Shown here in pieces: positions 21,501 through 33,139 of a stretch of 64,000 nt of DNA. How positions within the stretch are numbered: position 1 is the stretch's first letter; each line of letters begins with the position of its first letter. The notes beneath the pieces are model-generated. The model worked only from the letters and a program-made list of their open reading frames with translations. It had not been told where the DNA came from and did not search any database. The translations under genes were made by a program, and so were the position numbers. This stretch comes from Talinum fruticosum (Eukaryota; Streptophyta; Magnoliopsida; Caryophyllales; Talinaceae): positions 4,651,001-4,715,000 of the forward strand of contig JAITYX010000007.1 of NCBI GenBank assembly GCA_021018815.1, read 5' to 3'.

Positions 21501-23159
21501 CTAGAAAATCCGGAGACACCGAGGAATTGTGACTCGGTGCATGGCTCCTACGAGGGAGGAGGGGATTTCGAGTGGAGGCGGAGGTGCGCCGGCGTTGATA
21601 CGATCTTGACGATGTGCTTGAGCGCGGCGAAGGGAGAAACGGGATTGTCCTCGGGGCTCGGCTCCGAGTGGCCGACCGGAGAGAGTGGATCGAGGGTTCA
21701 TCCCTTGGGACCTCGGGGCTGGAGGGGCTGGAGGGGCTGCTCTGGCTGACTCGCTGGAGGAGCGAGGTCTTCGACCCACTCGAGGCTGTCATGCGAGCCG
21801 AGTACGGCGATTTGAGCTTGGGGAGCAGGCTGACCCTCCGCGGTTGCCACGGCCTCTTCTTCCATTTGCCCGGAAGGGCCTGCCTAAGCCGCGGGTTCCT
21901 CGGCATCTTCTGCTGCATCTGCAGCTTCTTCTTCTTCGTCCTCATCCCCACCTGTCCGAGGAGGTCGGACTCGGGCTTGAAGACGCTTCGGACGCGTCTA
22001 AGTCATCCCGGTCCTGAGCCGCCTTGGACCGTCTCTCTCTAAGGAGCTCGACCAGCTCATTCGCTCCTGGACCAGCTCCCTCATCTCAAGAACGAGAGGC
22101 TGCTTGCTCTCGGATTTGGGACTCGACCGATCTTTTGGTTGATGGTCGGACCTTGGAGGACAGACTTGAAAGCCCCGAGCATGTCTCCGAGTTCGGAAGA
22201 CACGGAGCCGATCTTGTCCATGAAAGCGAGGGACAAGAGGGCGAGAGAGATTTGGAGGGACTCGAGGTGGAGGCACCACCAGGTGCGAGAGGGAAGAGGG
22301 AGAGGGGTTGATTTCGAGTCCGAGGAGGAGAAGGGGGCCTCGGTTCGAGTTGTGAACCCGGACACCGGGGTTAGTTTCTGGTATCCGTACCCTCGGAGTT
22401 CCTTCTTGCCGACCACAATGGCCGCCTCGGACACCGCGTTAGGGTCAAAGGGAAGAGGAACTTGAAATTGTTTGAAAACGAGGGTGAGAAGAGCACCGAA
22501 AGGAAGGGAGGTGTTCTTCTTAGTTTGGAGTTGAGCTGGCACAGCGACCATCCGCTCAATGATGGAGGGGAAGAGGTTGACTTCGTATCCCTCCGGGATA
22601 TCGAAGAGGGCTTTGAGGTGCTTGGAGTTGGGGTTCTCCTTGCTAGAATGCTTTGTGAGAAGAAGGTTCTCATCGGCGAGAAGCACTGAAGCCTAGCTTC
22701 GACTTCAACCGAGTCACGTAAAAGTTCTTTCCGGACCCGGGGAATTCTTTTGCGTACTTTTCAAAGAAGTCGTCGGCGACTTCGAGTGAAAGGGATAGGA
22801 TTGTTGTTCAAGAAAAGAGAAGAAACTTTGAACAAACGGTGAAGGAGGGAGGTGTTGATACTGAACAGTAATGTTACGAACCCGAGAGGTTAGAACATTT
22901 TCGAGTGGGAGAGATGAGTATAAAACTCGAAACGAGTTCGGGATAGATGAACTCGCTGAAACACAAGAAATGGTAGACTCCGGTGGTTTGGATGTTGGAC
23001 AACCAGGAGAATTTGGTTGTTGGGAAGAGTTTGTCGTCCAGCGCAAGGTGCTTGGGTGACAACGGGTTTAGAGGGGATTGAGCTTTACGGCTTGTTGGTG
23101 CGAGGCTTTTTGAAGGAGGGAGAAACCTGGAAGTCGGGATGGTTTTTGCGTTTAGGCAT
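21501..23159 (-). pseudogene. env-like third ORF of element C
   Basis: Start ATG is complementary to 23157-23159 (MPKRKNHPDF). The next conserved part (about 23062-22880) has LALDDKLFPTTKFSWL and FLCFSEFIYPELV. The longest open stretch (22686-22081) includes ENPNSKHLKALF, EGYEVNLFPSIIERMVAVPA and LPFGALLTLVFKQFQVPLPF. The tail is rich in proline, arginine and serine and ends at 21501-21503. It is the best preserved of the four copies but still shifts frame near 22870 and 22080. Function unknown; called envelope-like by position. Confidence 0.78.
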
Positions 23160-23403
23160 TTTGAGAGAGGGAGAGAAAAGATGAAGCTTTTCGAATGAAA
23201 AAGAGAAGGAGGTGTAGAAGAGAAGAGAATAGAAAATGAAGAAGAGAAAGATGAGAGCGAGTCGAAACTTACGAGAGAGTGAGAGAGAGCTTCTTCGATG
23301 CTTGCAGACGATCAAGAGCGACTGTTCACATAGTAATCTTCCGCGAGAAGTTTCTTTTGAGAGAGATGGAGTTTTAGAATACCGAGATGAAAATGGATAG
23401 TCG

Positions 23404-23542
23404 TTATTTATAGGAAATAAGCGCGCCCGTCCACTATCCGTTAAATAACTCCGTTCCGACTCAGCTTGTCCATCGAGTCACCAAAGACCGGTGTGACGGT
23501 TCTCCTTCAACGGTTGAGAAACAAGCGGTTTGAAATCTACGG
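23404..23542 (-). promoter_or_regulatory. promoter-like block before the env-like ORF of element C
   Basis: On the minus strand, CCGTAG (23537-23542) and CCGTTG (23508-23513), 29 bp apart, precede CTATAAATAA (23404-23413). A CT-rich leader runs to the ATG at 23159. The leader holds CTCGTAAGTTTC (near 23266-23277), a possible 5' splice site. Same order as copies A, B and D. Confidence 0.5.
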
Positions 23543-23800
23543 TTACGATCCGATCGCGGCGCTCGAGAAAGATAGAGAAAAAGATTTTGAAAATATAATC
23601 CGAAACTCTCCATTGTTCTAGAGATAGCTTCAAAGAATTTGATGTCCAAATTTCTCTACGTCCGAGTTTGACTCGTAAAGGTTTCGAGTGACTCGAAACA
23701 TGAAATAACTATCAGCCCAGTATCACCGAATCAATCGAACTAATTGTTATCAACACGGAAAGCACATAGCACGGAATTATGCCATAAAAGTAACACATAA

Positions 23801-25320
23801 TTAAGCATTTAACATACCAAGCTCATTCCGGATAAAACAAAATTGATCTTCACCAAAAGGCTTAGTAAAGATATCAGCTAATTGAAGATTAGTAGGAATG
23901 AACTCAAGCTCAATATCACCCTTTTCGAGTGATCGCGTAAGAAGTGATACCTGACCTCAATATGCTTTGTTTTTTAGTGCTTGAACAGGATTCTTAGTGA
24001 TGCTGATTGCGCTTTGGTTGTCACACTTGATTGGGATTGAGTAGAGGAATAGTCCAAGATCCTTCAAGTGTTGTTTTATCCAAAGAATCGAGCGCAACAA
24101 GCTCCAGCTGGCAATGTATTCAGCTTCCGCAGTTGATAGAGCTACTGAGTTTTGTTTCTTTGAGTGCCAAGATATTAGTGATTGACCCGAAATTGGGAAG
24201 CTCCGGATGTGCTCTTTCGATCAACTTTGTATCCTGCGTAGTCCGCGTCCGAGTACCCGGTCGAGTCGGTTACGAGTCTCCGGAGTACCACGAGCCTAGA
24301 TTCCGAGTACCTGCAAGATATCTAAAAATTCTCTTCACCGCAGATGAGATGTGATTCTTTTGGATTAGCTTGAAATCTTGCACATAAACAAACACCGAAC
24401 ATTATATCCGGCTCGCTTGAAGTAAGATATAGCAAAGATCCAATCATACCTCGATAGAGTTTCGATCTATTGCTTTACCTTTCTCGTCCGAGTCAAGCTT
24501 TATGCTTCGCTGCTCATAGGTGTAGATGCGTGCTTTGCATCTTGAAGTTTATATTTCTTCAGCAGTTCCTTGGTGTATTTTGATTGATGAACAAAGATTC
24601 CATCTTTGTCTTGTTTGATTTGCAACCCAAGGAAGAAATTGAGTTCTCCCATCATACTCATTTGGAATTCTTGACTCATCAACTCGGAAAATTCTCGCAC
24701 GTAAATTCATTAGTAGCACCGAAAATAATATCATCAACATAGATTTGAACAATAAGAAAATCTTTCTCTTTGGTCTTTATGAATAGAGTCTTGTCGATCC
24801 GACCTCTTTTGAAATCATTTTGAACCAAGAAGCTACTCGGTCTTTCATACCAAGCTCGAGGGGCTTGCTTAAGACCATAGAGAGCCTTTTGAAGTTTGAA
24901 AACGTGATTTGGAAATTCTGAGTTTTCAAAACCAGGAGGCTCGCTTAACATAAACTTCTTATTCAATAAAACCATTGAGAAAAGCACACTTAACATCCAT
25001 TTGATATAATTTAATATGCATGCTGGATGCAAATGCCAACAGAATTCTAATGGCTTCGATTCTGCTACAGGTGCAAAGGTTTCCCCACAATCAATTCCTT
25101 CTTCTTGATTATATCCCCGAGCCACAAGTCTAGCCTTGTTTCGACTACCACTCCACCCTCATCCAATTTGTTCTTGAAAACCCATTTGGTTCCTATAACT
25201 GGGTGGTCGAAGGTCGGTTGGTCGAGTCCGGACTTGGTTTCTCTCGAATTGATTAAGTTCCTCTTGCATGGCCTCTACCCATTCGGGTTCGTTAAGGGCC
25301 TCTAGTGCATTTTTGGGTTC
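23801..25320 (-). pseudogene. reverse transcriptase and RNase H of element C
   Basis: Read on the minus strand, RT starts near 25320 (LNEPEWVEAMQEEL) and continues with [20 protein letters not shown] (25125-25066). FQLQKALYGLKQAPRAWY-like sequence is at about 24910-24830 and the catalytic block YVDDIIFGATNE at about 24745-24710. LNFFLGLQIKQDKDGIFVHQ (24640-24581) follows. RNase H occupies about 24480-23801 and includes the in-frame EVRYHF place (about 23950-23935) that is frame-broken in A and B. Several shifts are present. Confidence 0.85.
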
Positions 25321-25679
25321 GAGTTAATGAAATGAATGCAGTGAATGCACATAGATTGTGAAGAGAGGAACGGGTTCTTACCCCACTTGTTGATATCGAA
25401 ATGATGTTTTCTTGAGGATGACTCGGAAGTGAATTTGAAGGCTTTACCAGTTCTTTGATTCACCAGGTTTGTGGGTTGAGCAGACTTGATCTTCGAAGCT
25501 TGTTCTAAGTGATCTTGTTCATTGAATTGTTCGTTCTAAGCCAGCTCTTGAACTGTCTCATTTTGAGTTTCCTCGTTACGAGCGACTTCATTCGGAGCAT
25601 GTTGGGTCCGAGTCTTTGTAGGCTCAACTTCGTCATCATCCTTTCGAGCTTCGGTTCGAGTATGAAGACTCACTTGGCT

Positions 25680-26950
25680 TCTCCTGTTTAAGCTCATCAA
25701 ATACTACGTGGATGCTTTCTTCCACTTTGTTAGTACGATTATTGTAAATGCGATAAGCTTTGCTATGAGAGGAGTAACCTAGAAAAATACCTTCGTCCGA
25801 CCGAGCATCGAACTTGGTCGGATAATCCTTACCATTGTTGTGAACGAAGCACTTACATCCGAAAGGTCCGAAATATGAAATCTTTGGCTTCTTCCCTTTG
25901 TAGAGTTCATAGGGTGTTTTCTTGAGAATGGGTCCGATGAGGCATCTATTGAGAGTGTAGTTGGTCTGTGTTGATCGCTCTCGCCTGCGAAATAGTAAGG
26001 CAAGTTGTGTTCAATCATCATTGTCCTTGCTATTTCTTCAAGAGTTCTGTTCTTTCTCTCTACTACTCCATTCTGTTGAGGAGCTCTGGGTGCTGAGAAG
26101 TTGTGAGAGATTCCATTTTTGTCACAAAACTCGAGAATTCCGAGTAATCGAACTCCCTTCCATGGTCGGTTCGAATCTTTTGAATCCGAGTCTAAGACTC
26201 AACTTGAATCTTTCTACAGAGCTTGCTGAACTCCTTGAAGGCTTCATTTTTATGCTTGAGAAAACGTACCCAGGTAAATCTTGAAAAATCATCAATAATG
26301 ACAAGTATGTAAGATTTACCTCCGAGACTCTTCACAGGGATTTCACCGCATAAATCCATATGCGATAGTTCAAGTACTTTGGATGTGGACACCTGTCTTC
26401 AGAGATTTGAATGAAGATTTGACTTGTTTCCCTCGAGTGCATGCTTTACATACTTTGTCTTTCTCAAAAACACAGTTAGGTAAGCCCCTAACTAAACCAT
26501 TAGATGCTAATTTCTTTATACTATGCATGCTAATATGGCCTAATCTACGATGCCAAGTCCAAGAATCATCATGGAGAGATGCTTTTAAACAAGATAGGTT
26601 CCGACTTGGGTCGAAAGAGGAATGATGTAAGTATTACCCGATCTCTTACCCGAGAGCTTTATCTCTTTGGTGGTCTCATCCGAGATGTAGCACTTAGATT
26701 GAGTGAATCTTACCTCTTGACCTTTGTCGCATAGCTGGGAGATGCTAAGTAGATTGTATTTTAGCCCTTTGACAAGGTAGACTGGGCTCACCGGATTGCT
26801 TCCATTTCCAATCTTGCCAATGCCCACTATCTTACCCTTCGCTGTCATCTCCAAAAGTGACTTTTCCTCCTTTATATGATTCTAGCTCGTAAAAGAGTCC
26901 TTGGTCACTCGACATGTGTCGAGAACATCCGCTGTCCAGTACCGGTGTCC
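25680..26950 (-). pseudogene. protease and integrase region of element C
   Basis: The protease site reads LDSGCSRHMS near 26940-26905 with the normal DSG. GAG-pre-integrase (26854-26585) is open, with VYLVKGLKYNLLSISQLCDK and FTQSKCYISDE. The integrase core begins HMDLCGEIPVKSLGGKSY (26366-26313) and IDDFSRFTWVRFLKHKNEAF. The C-terminal part lies at about 26021-25700. In between, frames shift several times. Confidence 0.83.
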
Positions 26951-27359
26951 TTTGATCTTTTCCGAGTTACCCGCAAAACAGAGAGAATCTAACCCTTCTC
27001 ACTTCCTCTAACGAACCCAGTAACATTTTTTACTGTGGTCCTTTTCGAGGAAGAAGGTGTTTTGGAACCCAGATTTGCATGACTTTGGGTTTTGTCCGAT
27101 TCTCGAGTCTTCCTCTCAAAGAACCGAGTCTGTGTCTCTTTCTTTCTAAAAACTTTTCCTTTTGAAACAGGAAAAAATGGTTTCTTTTTGTAAACAGCTT
27201 CGGGCTTGGTCCTCCTTTCATTTCGTGAATGGGACCGTGCTCAGCTTTTCCGAACTTTACGGTTCGGAGTCCTTTTGAATAATTCCGAGTAAGAATTAGA
27301 TTCTTCCTCCTTGTTGAAACCAAGACCTTCTTTTCGAAAAGAGACACACTCGTGATCCT

Positions 27360-28799
27360 AAGAGCATGTCAAGGTTCTTCGACCTTGAGTGAATTTTAAA
27401 ACCAGATCTTGAGATTCAATGAGCTTCGTTGTAGTTGCTCATTTTCTTTCTTGAGTAACTCGGACTCAGCCTCATTAGCTTGAGCACTTGTCTTGAGTTC
27501 TCTCGAGTGTGAGTCTCGGCTTTTCTAATTCGTTTTTCAAAGAAATGCTCTCGGAGGTGATTGACTTAAGTTGTTCTTTGAAATGAGAAGAATCGAATTG
27601 GACTTTTCTTCCAAAGTAAAAATGTATTTAGCTAAATCAACTTTGGAGAATTTTAGGAAGTAGTTTATTACCTCTTAAGGATCGGCTTCCTCGTTGTCCG
27701 AGTCCGAGTCCGACTCTCTTTCGGCTTCGAGTCGAGATTGCCATCGGACACTTTGAGTCATCTCGAGTCCTCGTTGTCTTCCGATGAGTCCTCATCGCTC
27801 CATGTTGCCATCATGGCCTTTTTCTTCTTCCTATCCCTTTTTCTTTTTGGACGAGTCCTTGACTATGTGGTCTTTGCTCGCCACATTCAAAACATCCGTA
27901 ATTCTTAGACAAAGATAACTTTGAAGGAGAAGAAAACTTACCTTTTCTATCTCTCTTGTCTTTCTTGTAGAATTCTTCTTTTGGTCTTTTGTCCCATCTT
28001 TTATGCTTCATCATTCTTTTGAAGCCTCTTGCAATGAGTGCCATGGGATCATCTTCCGAGTCGGAGGAGCTCGGACTTGCTTCTTTGGATTCCGAGGCTT
28101 TAAGCGCAATGTTCCGTTTAGACGTACCCTCGGCATCTTCTTCTTCCGGATGTATCTCATGAGTTAGAAGCTTTCCGATGAGCTCGTCCGGCTTCAAAAG
28201 TGAAAGGTTCTCGAGCCTTTTCTATGGCAGTCACCTTAGGACCCCATCGTCTCTTGGGTAGGCTTCGAGAATTTTCCGGCACATCTCTTCATGGGAGATT
28301 TTCTTTCCCGAGAGATTTGAGATTGTTGGTGATCTCAGTGAAGCGAATGAACATCCGAGTAATATTCTCCTCTCGGCTCCATTTTGAAAAGCTCATATTT
28401 GTGAAGATACTCGGCCGATCTTCGCTTGTCTCACCCGACTTGTACCTTCGTAGGTGTTGACCAAGGTATCCCACACCTCTTTAGCGAGTCACATGCGGAG
28501 ACTCGGTTGTATTCTTCTAAGCTTATGGCGCACATAAGAATGTTCATGGCTTTGAAATTCTTTCGAATTTCTCTCGCTTCGCTGGTGTGAAGTCAGCCTT
28601 TGTCTTGGGAAGGATTCTGAATTCATCTGTCTTGGTTGGAATGTAGTTTCCTTGTTGTATGATTTCCCATACTTCTTCATCATGATCCATGAGGAAACAT
28701 TCCATAAGCTTCTTCCAAGTGCCCAAAGTTTGAGCCTTTGAATTTTGGTAGCCTGTTGGAAGATCTTCCTTCGTCGAACTCTCCGGTGTTCCGAGCCAT
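27360..28799 (-). pseudogene. gag of element C
   Basis: ATG complementary to 28797-28799 begins MARNTGEFDEGRSSNRLPKF. The N-terminal part keeps sequence missing in A (EEVWEIIQQGNYIPT near 28670). The UBN2-like core runs about 28600-28290. An acidic linker (EASPSSSDSEDDPMALIARG, about 28090-28030) leads to the knuckle region CFECGEQ near 27895-27875, where a frameshift moves the histidine out of CX4H spacing. Weak coiled-coil-like sequence follows to about 27360. Confidence 0.8.
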
Positions 28800-28844
28800 C
28801 CGATCTTTAAACCTTTGGATTGTTAAATCCTTTTTGAAAGGGTA

Positions 28845-28856
28845 GGCTCGATACCA
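28845..28856 (-). other. primer-binding site of element C
   Basis: The reverse complement TGGTATCGAGCC lies two bases inside the 5' LTR. It resembles the PBS of copy A with changes in its last part. Confidence 0.7.
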
Positions 28857-28858
28857 AT

Positions 28859-30160
28859 TGAAGGTTTGCTCGGGGAGAGTCCGAGTCACCCTAGAGGGGG
28901 TGAATAGGATGATAGAAAATTCTTCGCGAAAACACACTCTTTTTCTCGGAAAAGAGACAAAGACAGCTTCGAGTCTAAAAGCGTGGTCGAAAAGATTGGA
29001 CTCGAAAGCGAGTGAATCGAAGAAACAAGAGCGAGAAAGAAGTCCGAGTCTAGAATGAACTCGGAAGGATAACACTTTAGATTTTACGTGGAAACCCTCC
29101 CGGGGCAGAAAACCACGGCCCGTGTCAATCCGCACACGAAGTCAAATCCACTATTTTGAGTCCACAAAATACCGTGAATCGATCGAACCCGAGTTGCTCC
29201 CTTGGACAACTCTATACAAGTTTTCCTAGACTCGAAGTTACCTTATCCGATCTAGTACTTCCTAGCTGAGATAACCCTTACAGCTAGGGACAACTAAGCT
29301 GAGTTAACCTTTACAGACTTAGTCAAGGGACCTTACAAAGAATATAAGAAGAGTTTGTAACTAAGTACAAGACCTTACAACTCATAAAGTAATGAGTTAC
29401 GGAATGGGAGTTGTAAGTAGAAAATTGAAAGTAAATACAATGACTTTTCTCAAGTATGTGTATTAACAATAGATTCGGCAATCTTCAAGTCTTGTGAAGT
29501 GGCTTCTATTTATAGATGACCAGGCAGAGTAGCCGTTATCTTCATCTCGCGACCGAGAGTCCTCTCGTGACCGTTGATAAGAGCTTTCGAGTCACTCAGA
29601 AAGTATCCATTGAAATGTGGACGTTGGACAACGGTTTAACTCTCTTAGAAGTCCCAAAACCATCGGTTGTGTCTTGAAAGATGAGGTGGAAACCACCGTT
29701 AAGCTTGGCGTTCCAGCTTTTCCGGATATGGAAGCGGACGGCCTTCGACACAATCTTCCGGGACTAAAGCGGGGAAGGTAAAAAGCCATATCTCGCTGGT
29801 GATTTGACGTTCCGAAGCCAGCTACTTTTGTAGTTTGAAAAAGGTGTATCCTCGAATGAATAACCTACAAAAGTAAATCAATTCCGGTTCTCAAAGTATA
29901 AAATACTTTGGTCCAAAGTTAGACACATATAATAAAATAATTATGATAATTAACCAACAGATTATCCGAGTCGGAAAAGAAATGGAATTTTCTCGAGTGT
30001 AATATCCATGATACTCGGAATTCCATCCGACTTAGTCTAAGCGAAGAATCAAGTGCGATAAGGAATATCGGAGGGGATTAACTTGATATAGACTAAGTAT
30101 GAAATGAACTACGAATGCCGACTATGCAAACAATAGAACAGTATAACCACAAGTCGATTC
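28859..30160 (-). repeat. 5' LTR of element C, outer end lost
   Basis: From TGAAGGTTTGCTC at 28859 it matches the left LTR. TATA CTATAAATAG is at 29507-29516 (minus). It ends abruptly after AAGTCGATTC at 30160, where the left LTR and the solo LTR at 55980 continue with U3 sequence. About 280 bp are missing. Confidence 0.88.
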
Positions 30161-30490
30161 TCACGTTCACTCCCACTCTCACATTACTCTCTCCCTTGCC
30201 GTTGAGGTTTCCGATTGCTCTTCTCTCCGATGAATTTTATCCTAAATTTCCTCGCAATGAGCTTCCTCAACCCCACCACCCCCCCTTTCCATTTCCTCCG
30301 CCTCATGCTCATCGAATCATGGCCAAACTAATAAGACTAGTAAAAAGAAACTAGATCTTAGAAGAAAGAAAAGAAATCTCGATTAGACCGCAAATTTCTT
30401 GTAATTAATCATTCATGTGAAGGTGTTAATGAATAGGTGTCTACAATAACGGTAGTGCACTACTCTAATGAATACGGCGTCTAATTGTTT
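30161..30490. other. unassigned filler at the C/D junction
   Basis: A 330-bp stretch not resembling any other part of the Sirevirus copies. It has a pyrimidine-rich first half with an ORF (within 30115-30354) encoding a proline/histidine run, and an AT-rich second half. It may be a captured host fragment or repair filler at a rearrangement breakpoint. I recognise no gene. Confidence 0.4.
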
Positions 30491-30545
30491 TGGGAACTTG
30501 GCGGCCATCTCGCTCGATAATGGTGGGGAAAAGGTCTACGTCGTA
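30491..30545 (-). pseudogene. inverted scrap of an env-like ORF
   Basis: The reverse complement encodes YDVDLFPTIIE, the most conserved block of the env-like ORF (compare about 35815-35850 in copy D). It lies in the opposite orientation directly before the gag of copy D. Only about 55 bp are present. Confidence 0.7.
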
Positions 30546-31480
30546 AAGCAAAGTTCGAGTACACCAATGAAGAGTCGAAAAGTTCGAAAGAACTTTAAAA
30601 CAATGAACATTCCGATATGCGTCATCGGCTCGGAAGAATACAATAGAGTGTCGACTTATGACATAGATAAAGATGTGTGGGACACTCTTATCAACACATA
30701 TGAAGGAACAACCCAAGTGAGACAAGCGAAGATAAGTCAATATCTTCACAAATATGAGTCTGTTCAAGATGGAGCCGAAAAAAACATCACTCGGATGTTT
30801 ATACGCTTCACCGAGATTACAAATAATCTCAAATCTCTAGATAGAAAGATTTCCCATGAAGAAATGTGGAGAAAAATTCTAAGAAGTCTACCTAAGAAAA
30901 GATGGGGTCCCAAGGTGACAGACCATTGAGGAAGCTCGAACTTCTCTCAACTAAAGCCAGACGAACCGATTGGGAAGTTACTTACCCATGAAATCCATCC
31001 GGAAGAAGAAGATGTTGAGGTCAGCACCAAAGAGAATATTGCATTGAAAGCCTCGTAAAGCGAGAGGAGAAAATCCGAGTTCCTCGGATTCGGAAGAAGA
31101 TCCCATGGCACTCATTGCTCGAGGCTTCAAAAGAATGATGAAGCACAAGAAATAGGAGAAGAGGCCAAGGGAAGAGTTCTACAAGAAAGATAAGAAGGAC
31201 AGAAAAGGTAAACATTCCTTCCCTTCAAAGTTATCTTTAACTAAGAACTCGCTTGTTTTGAATGTGGCGAGCAAAGATCACATAGTCAAAGACTGTCCAA
31301 GGAGAACGAGGGATAGAAAGAAGAAGAAGGCTATAATGACAACATGGACTGATGAAGACTCATCTCGAAGAAGATGAAGACTCTATGACTCAAAGTTTCC
31401 AATGGCATTAACGGACTCGGAAGGCTGGATCTCGAGTCGGACTCGACAGCTCGCATACGGATGAGACAAATCCTCGGGAA
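30546..31480 (+). pseudogene. gag of element D, N-terminus missing
   Basis: A well preserved UBN2-like core runs about 30580-30925: FKTMNIPICVIGSEEYNRVS, VWDTLINTYEGTTQVRQAK, MFIRFTEITNNLKSL, and HEEMWRKILRSLPKKRWGPK. The frame then shifts; the knuckle region CFECGEQ is near 31255-31275 and an acidic tail follows. The start of gag is replaced by the scrambled junction. Confidence 0.82.
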
Positions 31481-31498
31481 GTAACTCAAAAAATGACA

Positions 31499-32910
31499 AA
31501 AGGTCTTTGGTACCTAGACAGTGGATGCTCACGCCACATGTCGGAGATTCAAGACTCTTTTCCGAGTTGGAAAATTATAAAGGAGGCAAAGTCACTTTTG
31601 GAGATGACAGTAAGGGAAAGATAGTTAGAATAGGCAAGATTGGGAAAGGAGACAACCTGGTCAGCCCGAGTCTATCTTGTCAAGGGATTAAAGTACAATC
31701 TACTCAAGCATCTCTCAATTGTGCGACAAGGGTCAAGAGGTAAGGTTCACTCGGACAAGTTGTTATATTTCTTATGCAACCACCAAAGAGACTATGCTCT
31801 CCGGTAAGAGATCGGGTAATACCTACACGATTCCTCTTTCGATCCAAGTCAAAATTTATCTTGTTTAAAAGCATCTTTGCATGATGAATCTTGGATATGG
31901 CATCGTAGACTAGGTCATGTCGGTATGCATACTATCAAGAAGCTAGCATCTCATGGTTTAGTTAGAGGCTTACCTAATCGTGCATTTAAGAAAGATAAAA
32001 TTTGTGAAGCATGCACAAAAGGGAAACAAGTCGGATCATCTTTCAAATCTCTTAAAACTGTTTCCACATCCAAAGTGCTTGAAATGTTACATATGGATCT
32101 ATGTGGTGAAATCCTCGTAAAGAGTCTTGGAGGTAAATCATATGTACTTGTAATTGTTGATGATTACTCACGATTTACCTAGGTTTGTTTTCTTAAGCAT
32201 AAAAATGAAGCTTTCAAAAATTTCAGCAAGCTTTGCATGAAAATTCAAGTAGAGTCTCGGACTCGAGATCGGAAGAATTCGAACTAACCATGGAAGGGAG
32301 TTCGATTACTCAAAATTTGCAGAGTTCTCGCGACAAGAATGGTATCTCTCACAACTTCTCAGCACCTGAACTCCTCAAAAGAATGGGGTAGTAGAGAGAA
32401 AGAATCGAACTCTTGAAGAAATAGGAAGGACAATGATGATTGAACACGATTTGCCGTACTATTTACGGGCTAAGGCGATCAACACAGGAAACTACACATT
32501 GAACGGATGCCTCATCAAACCCATTTTGAAGAAACCTCCATACAAGCTCTACAAGGGGAAGAAACCCAACATCTCATACTTCAAACCCTTTGGATGTAAG
32601 TGCTATGTTCACAATAATGGTAAGGATCACTCGACCAAGTTTGATGCTCGGTCGGATGAAGGTATCTTTCTTGGTTATTCATCTCATAATAAAGCTTATC
32701 GCATTTTCAATAAAAGAACTAACAAAGTGGAAGAAAGCATCCACGTTGTGTTGGACGAGATTGTTCAGGGAAAACCAAGTGAGTCAACATTCTCAAATCC
32801 GAAACTTAATCGAGATGAAGATGATCTTGCTGAAGCCGAGCTCGAGACGAGTCAAAGGAAAACGACTCGGAATATCATGACTCGGATTAAACCAGCTCTA
32901 GAGCTAGCTT
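31499..32910 (+). pseudogene. protease and integrase region of element D
   Basis: Protease block KGLWYLDSGCSRHMS at 31499-31543 with intact DSG. GAG-pre-integrase is frameshifted (31600-31860). The clearest domain is at 31877-32182: WHRRLGHVGMHTIKKL and ICEACTKGKQ form the HHCC zinc site, then HMDLCGEI with the first catalytic Asp and LVIVDDYSRFT. The core continues frameshifted to VVEKK/ERKNRTLEE-like sequence (about 32390). The C-terminal part (KKPNISYFKPFGCKCYVHNN, 32555-32615) is open. Confidence 0.86.
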
Positions 32911-33139
32911 AGAATGTTGAAGGCTAAACACATGAGCAAGCTCCAGCAGATCGGATCGCTGAAGATCAACCAGCTCAACCCACAAATTTGGTGAATCGGA
33001 GAACAGTAAAGCATTCAAAAATGTTTCGAGCCACCCACTTGAGAACATATTATCCGACATCAATAGTGGGGTAAGAACTCGCTCTTCTTTGCATAATCTA
33101 TGTGCATTCACTACATTCATATCATTAACCGAACCCGAA

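Larger units (their letters stand above)
17399..30160 (-). mobile_element. Sirevirus-type Ty1/copia element C, 5' LTR truncated
   Basis: Minus-strand copy with the same layout as A. From right to left: truncated 5' LTR (28859-30160), PBS, gag from 28799, protease, integrase, RT, RNase H (stop at 23801-23803), promoter-like block, env-like ORF (23159-21501), PPT and 3' LTR (17399-21147). The 3' LTR carries a foreign solo LTR. The 5' LTR breaks off about 280 bp before its expected outer end, so no target duplication can be matched. Excluding the insertion it is about 10.6 kb. Confidence 0.92.

Noticed and set aside
21364..22042. Several plus and minus ORFs over 100 aa at the end of copy C
   Set aside because: Alternative frames of the GC-rich tail of the env-like ORF; only the minus frames matching copies A, B and D are real remnants.
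30115..30354. 79-aa ORF with a proline/histidine run at the C/D junction
   Set aside because: Begins inside LTR sequence and crosses a breakpoint; kept only as unassigned filler.
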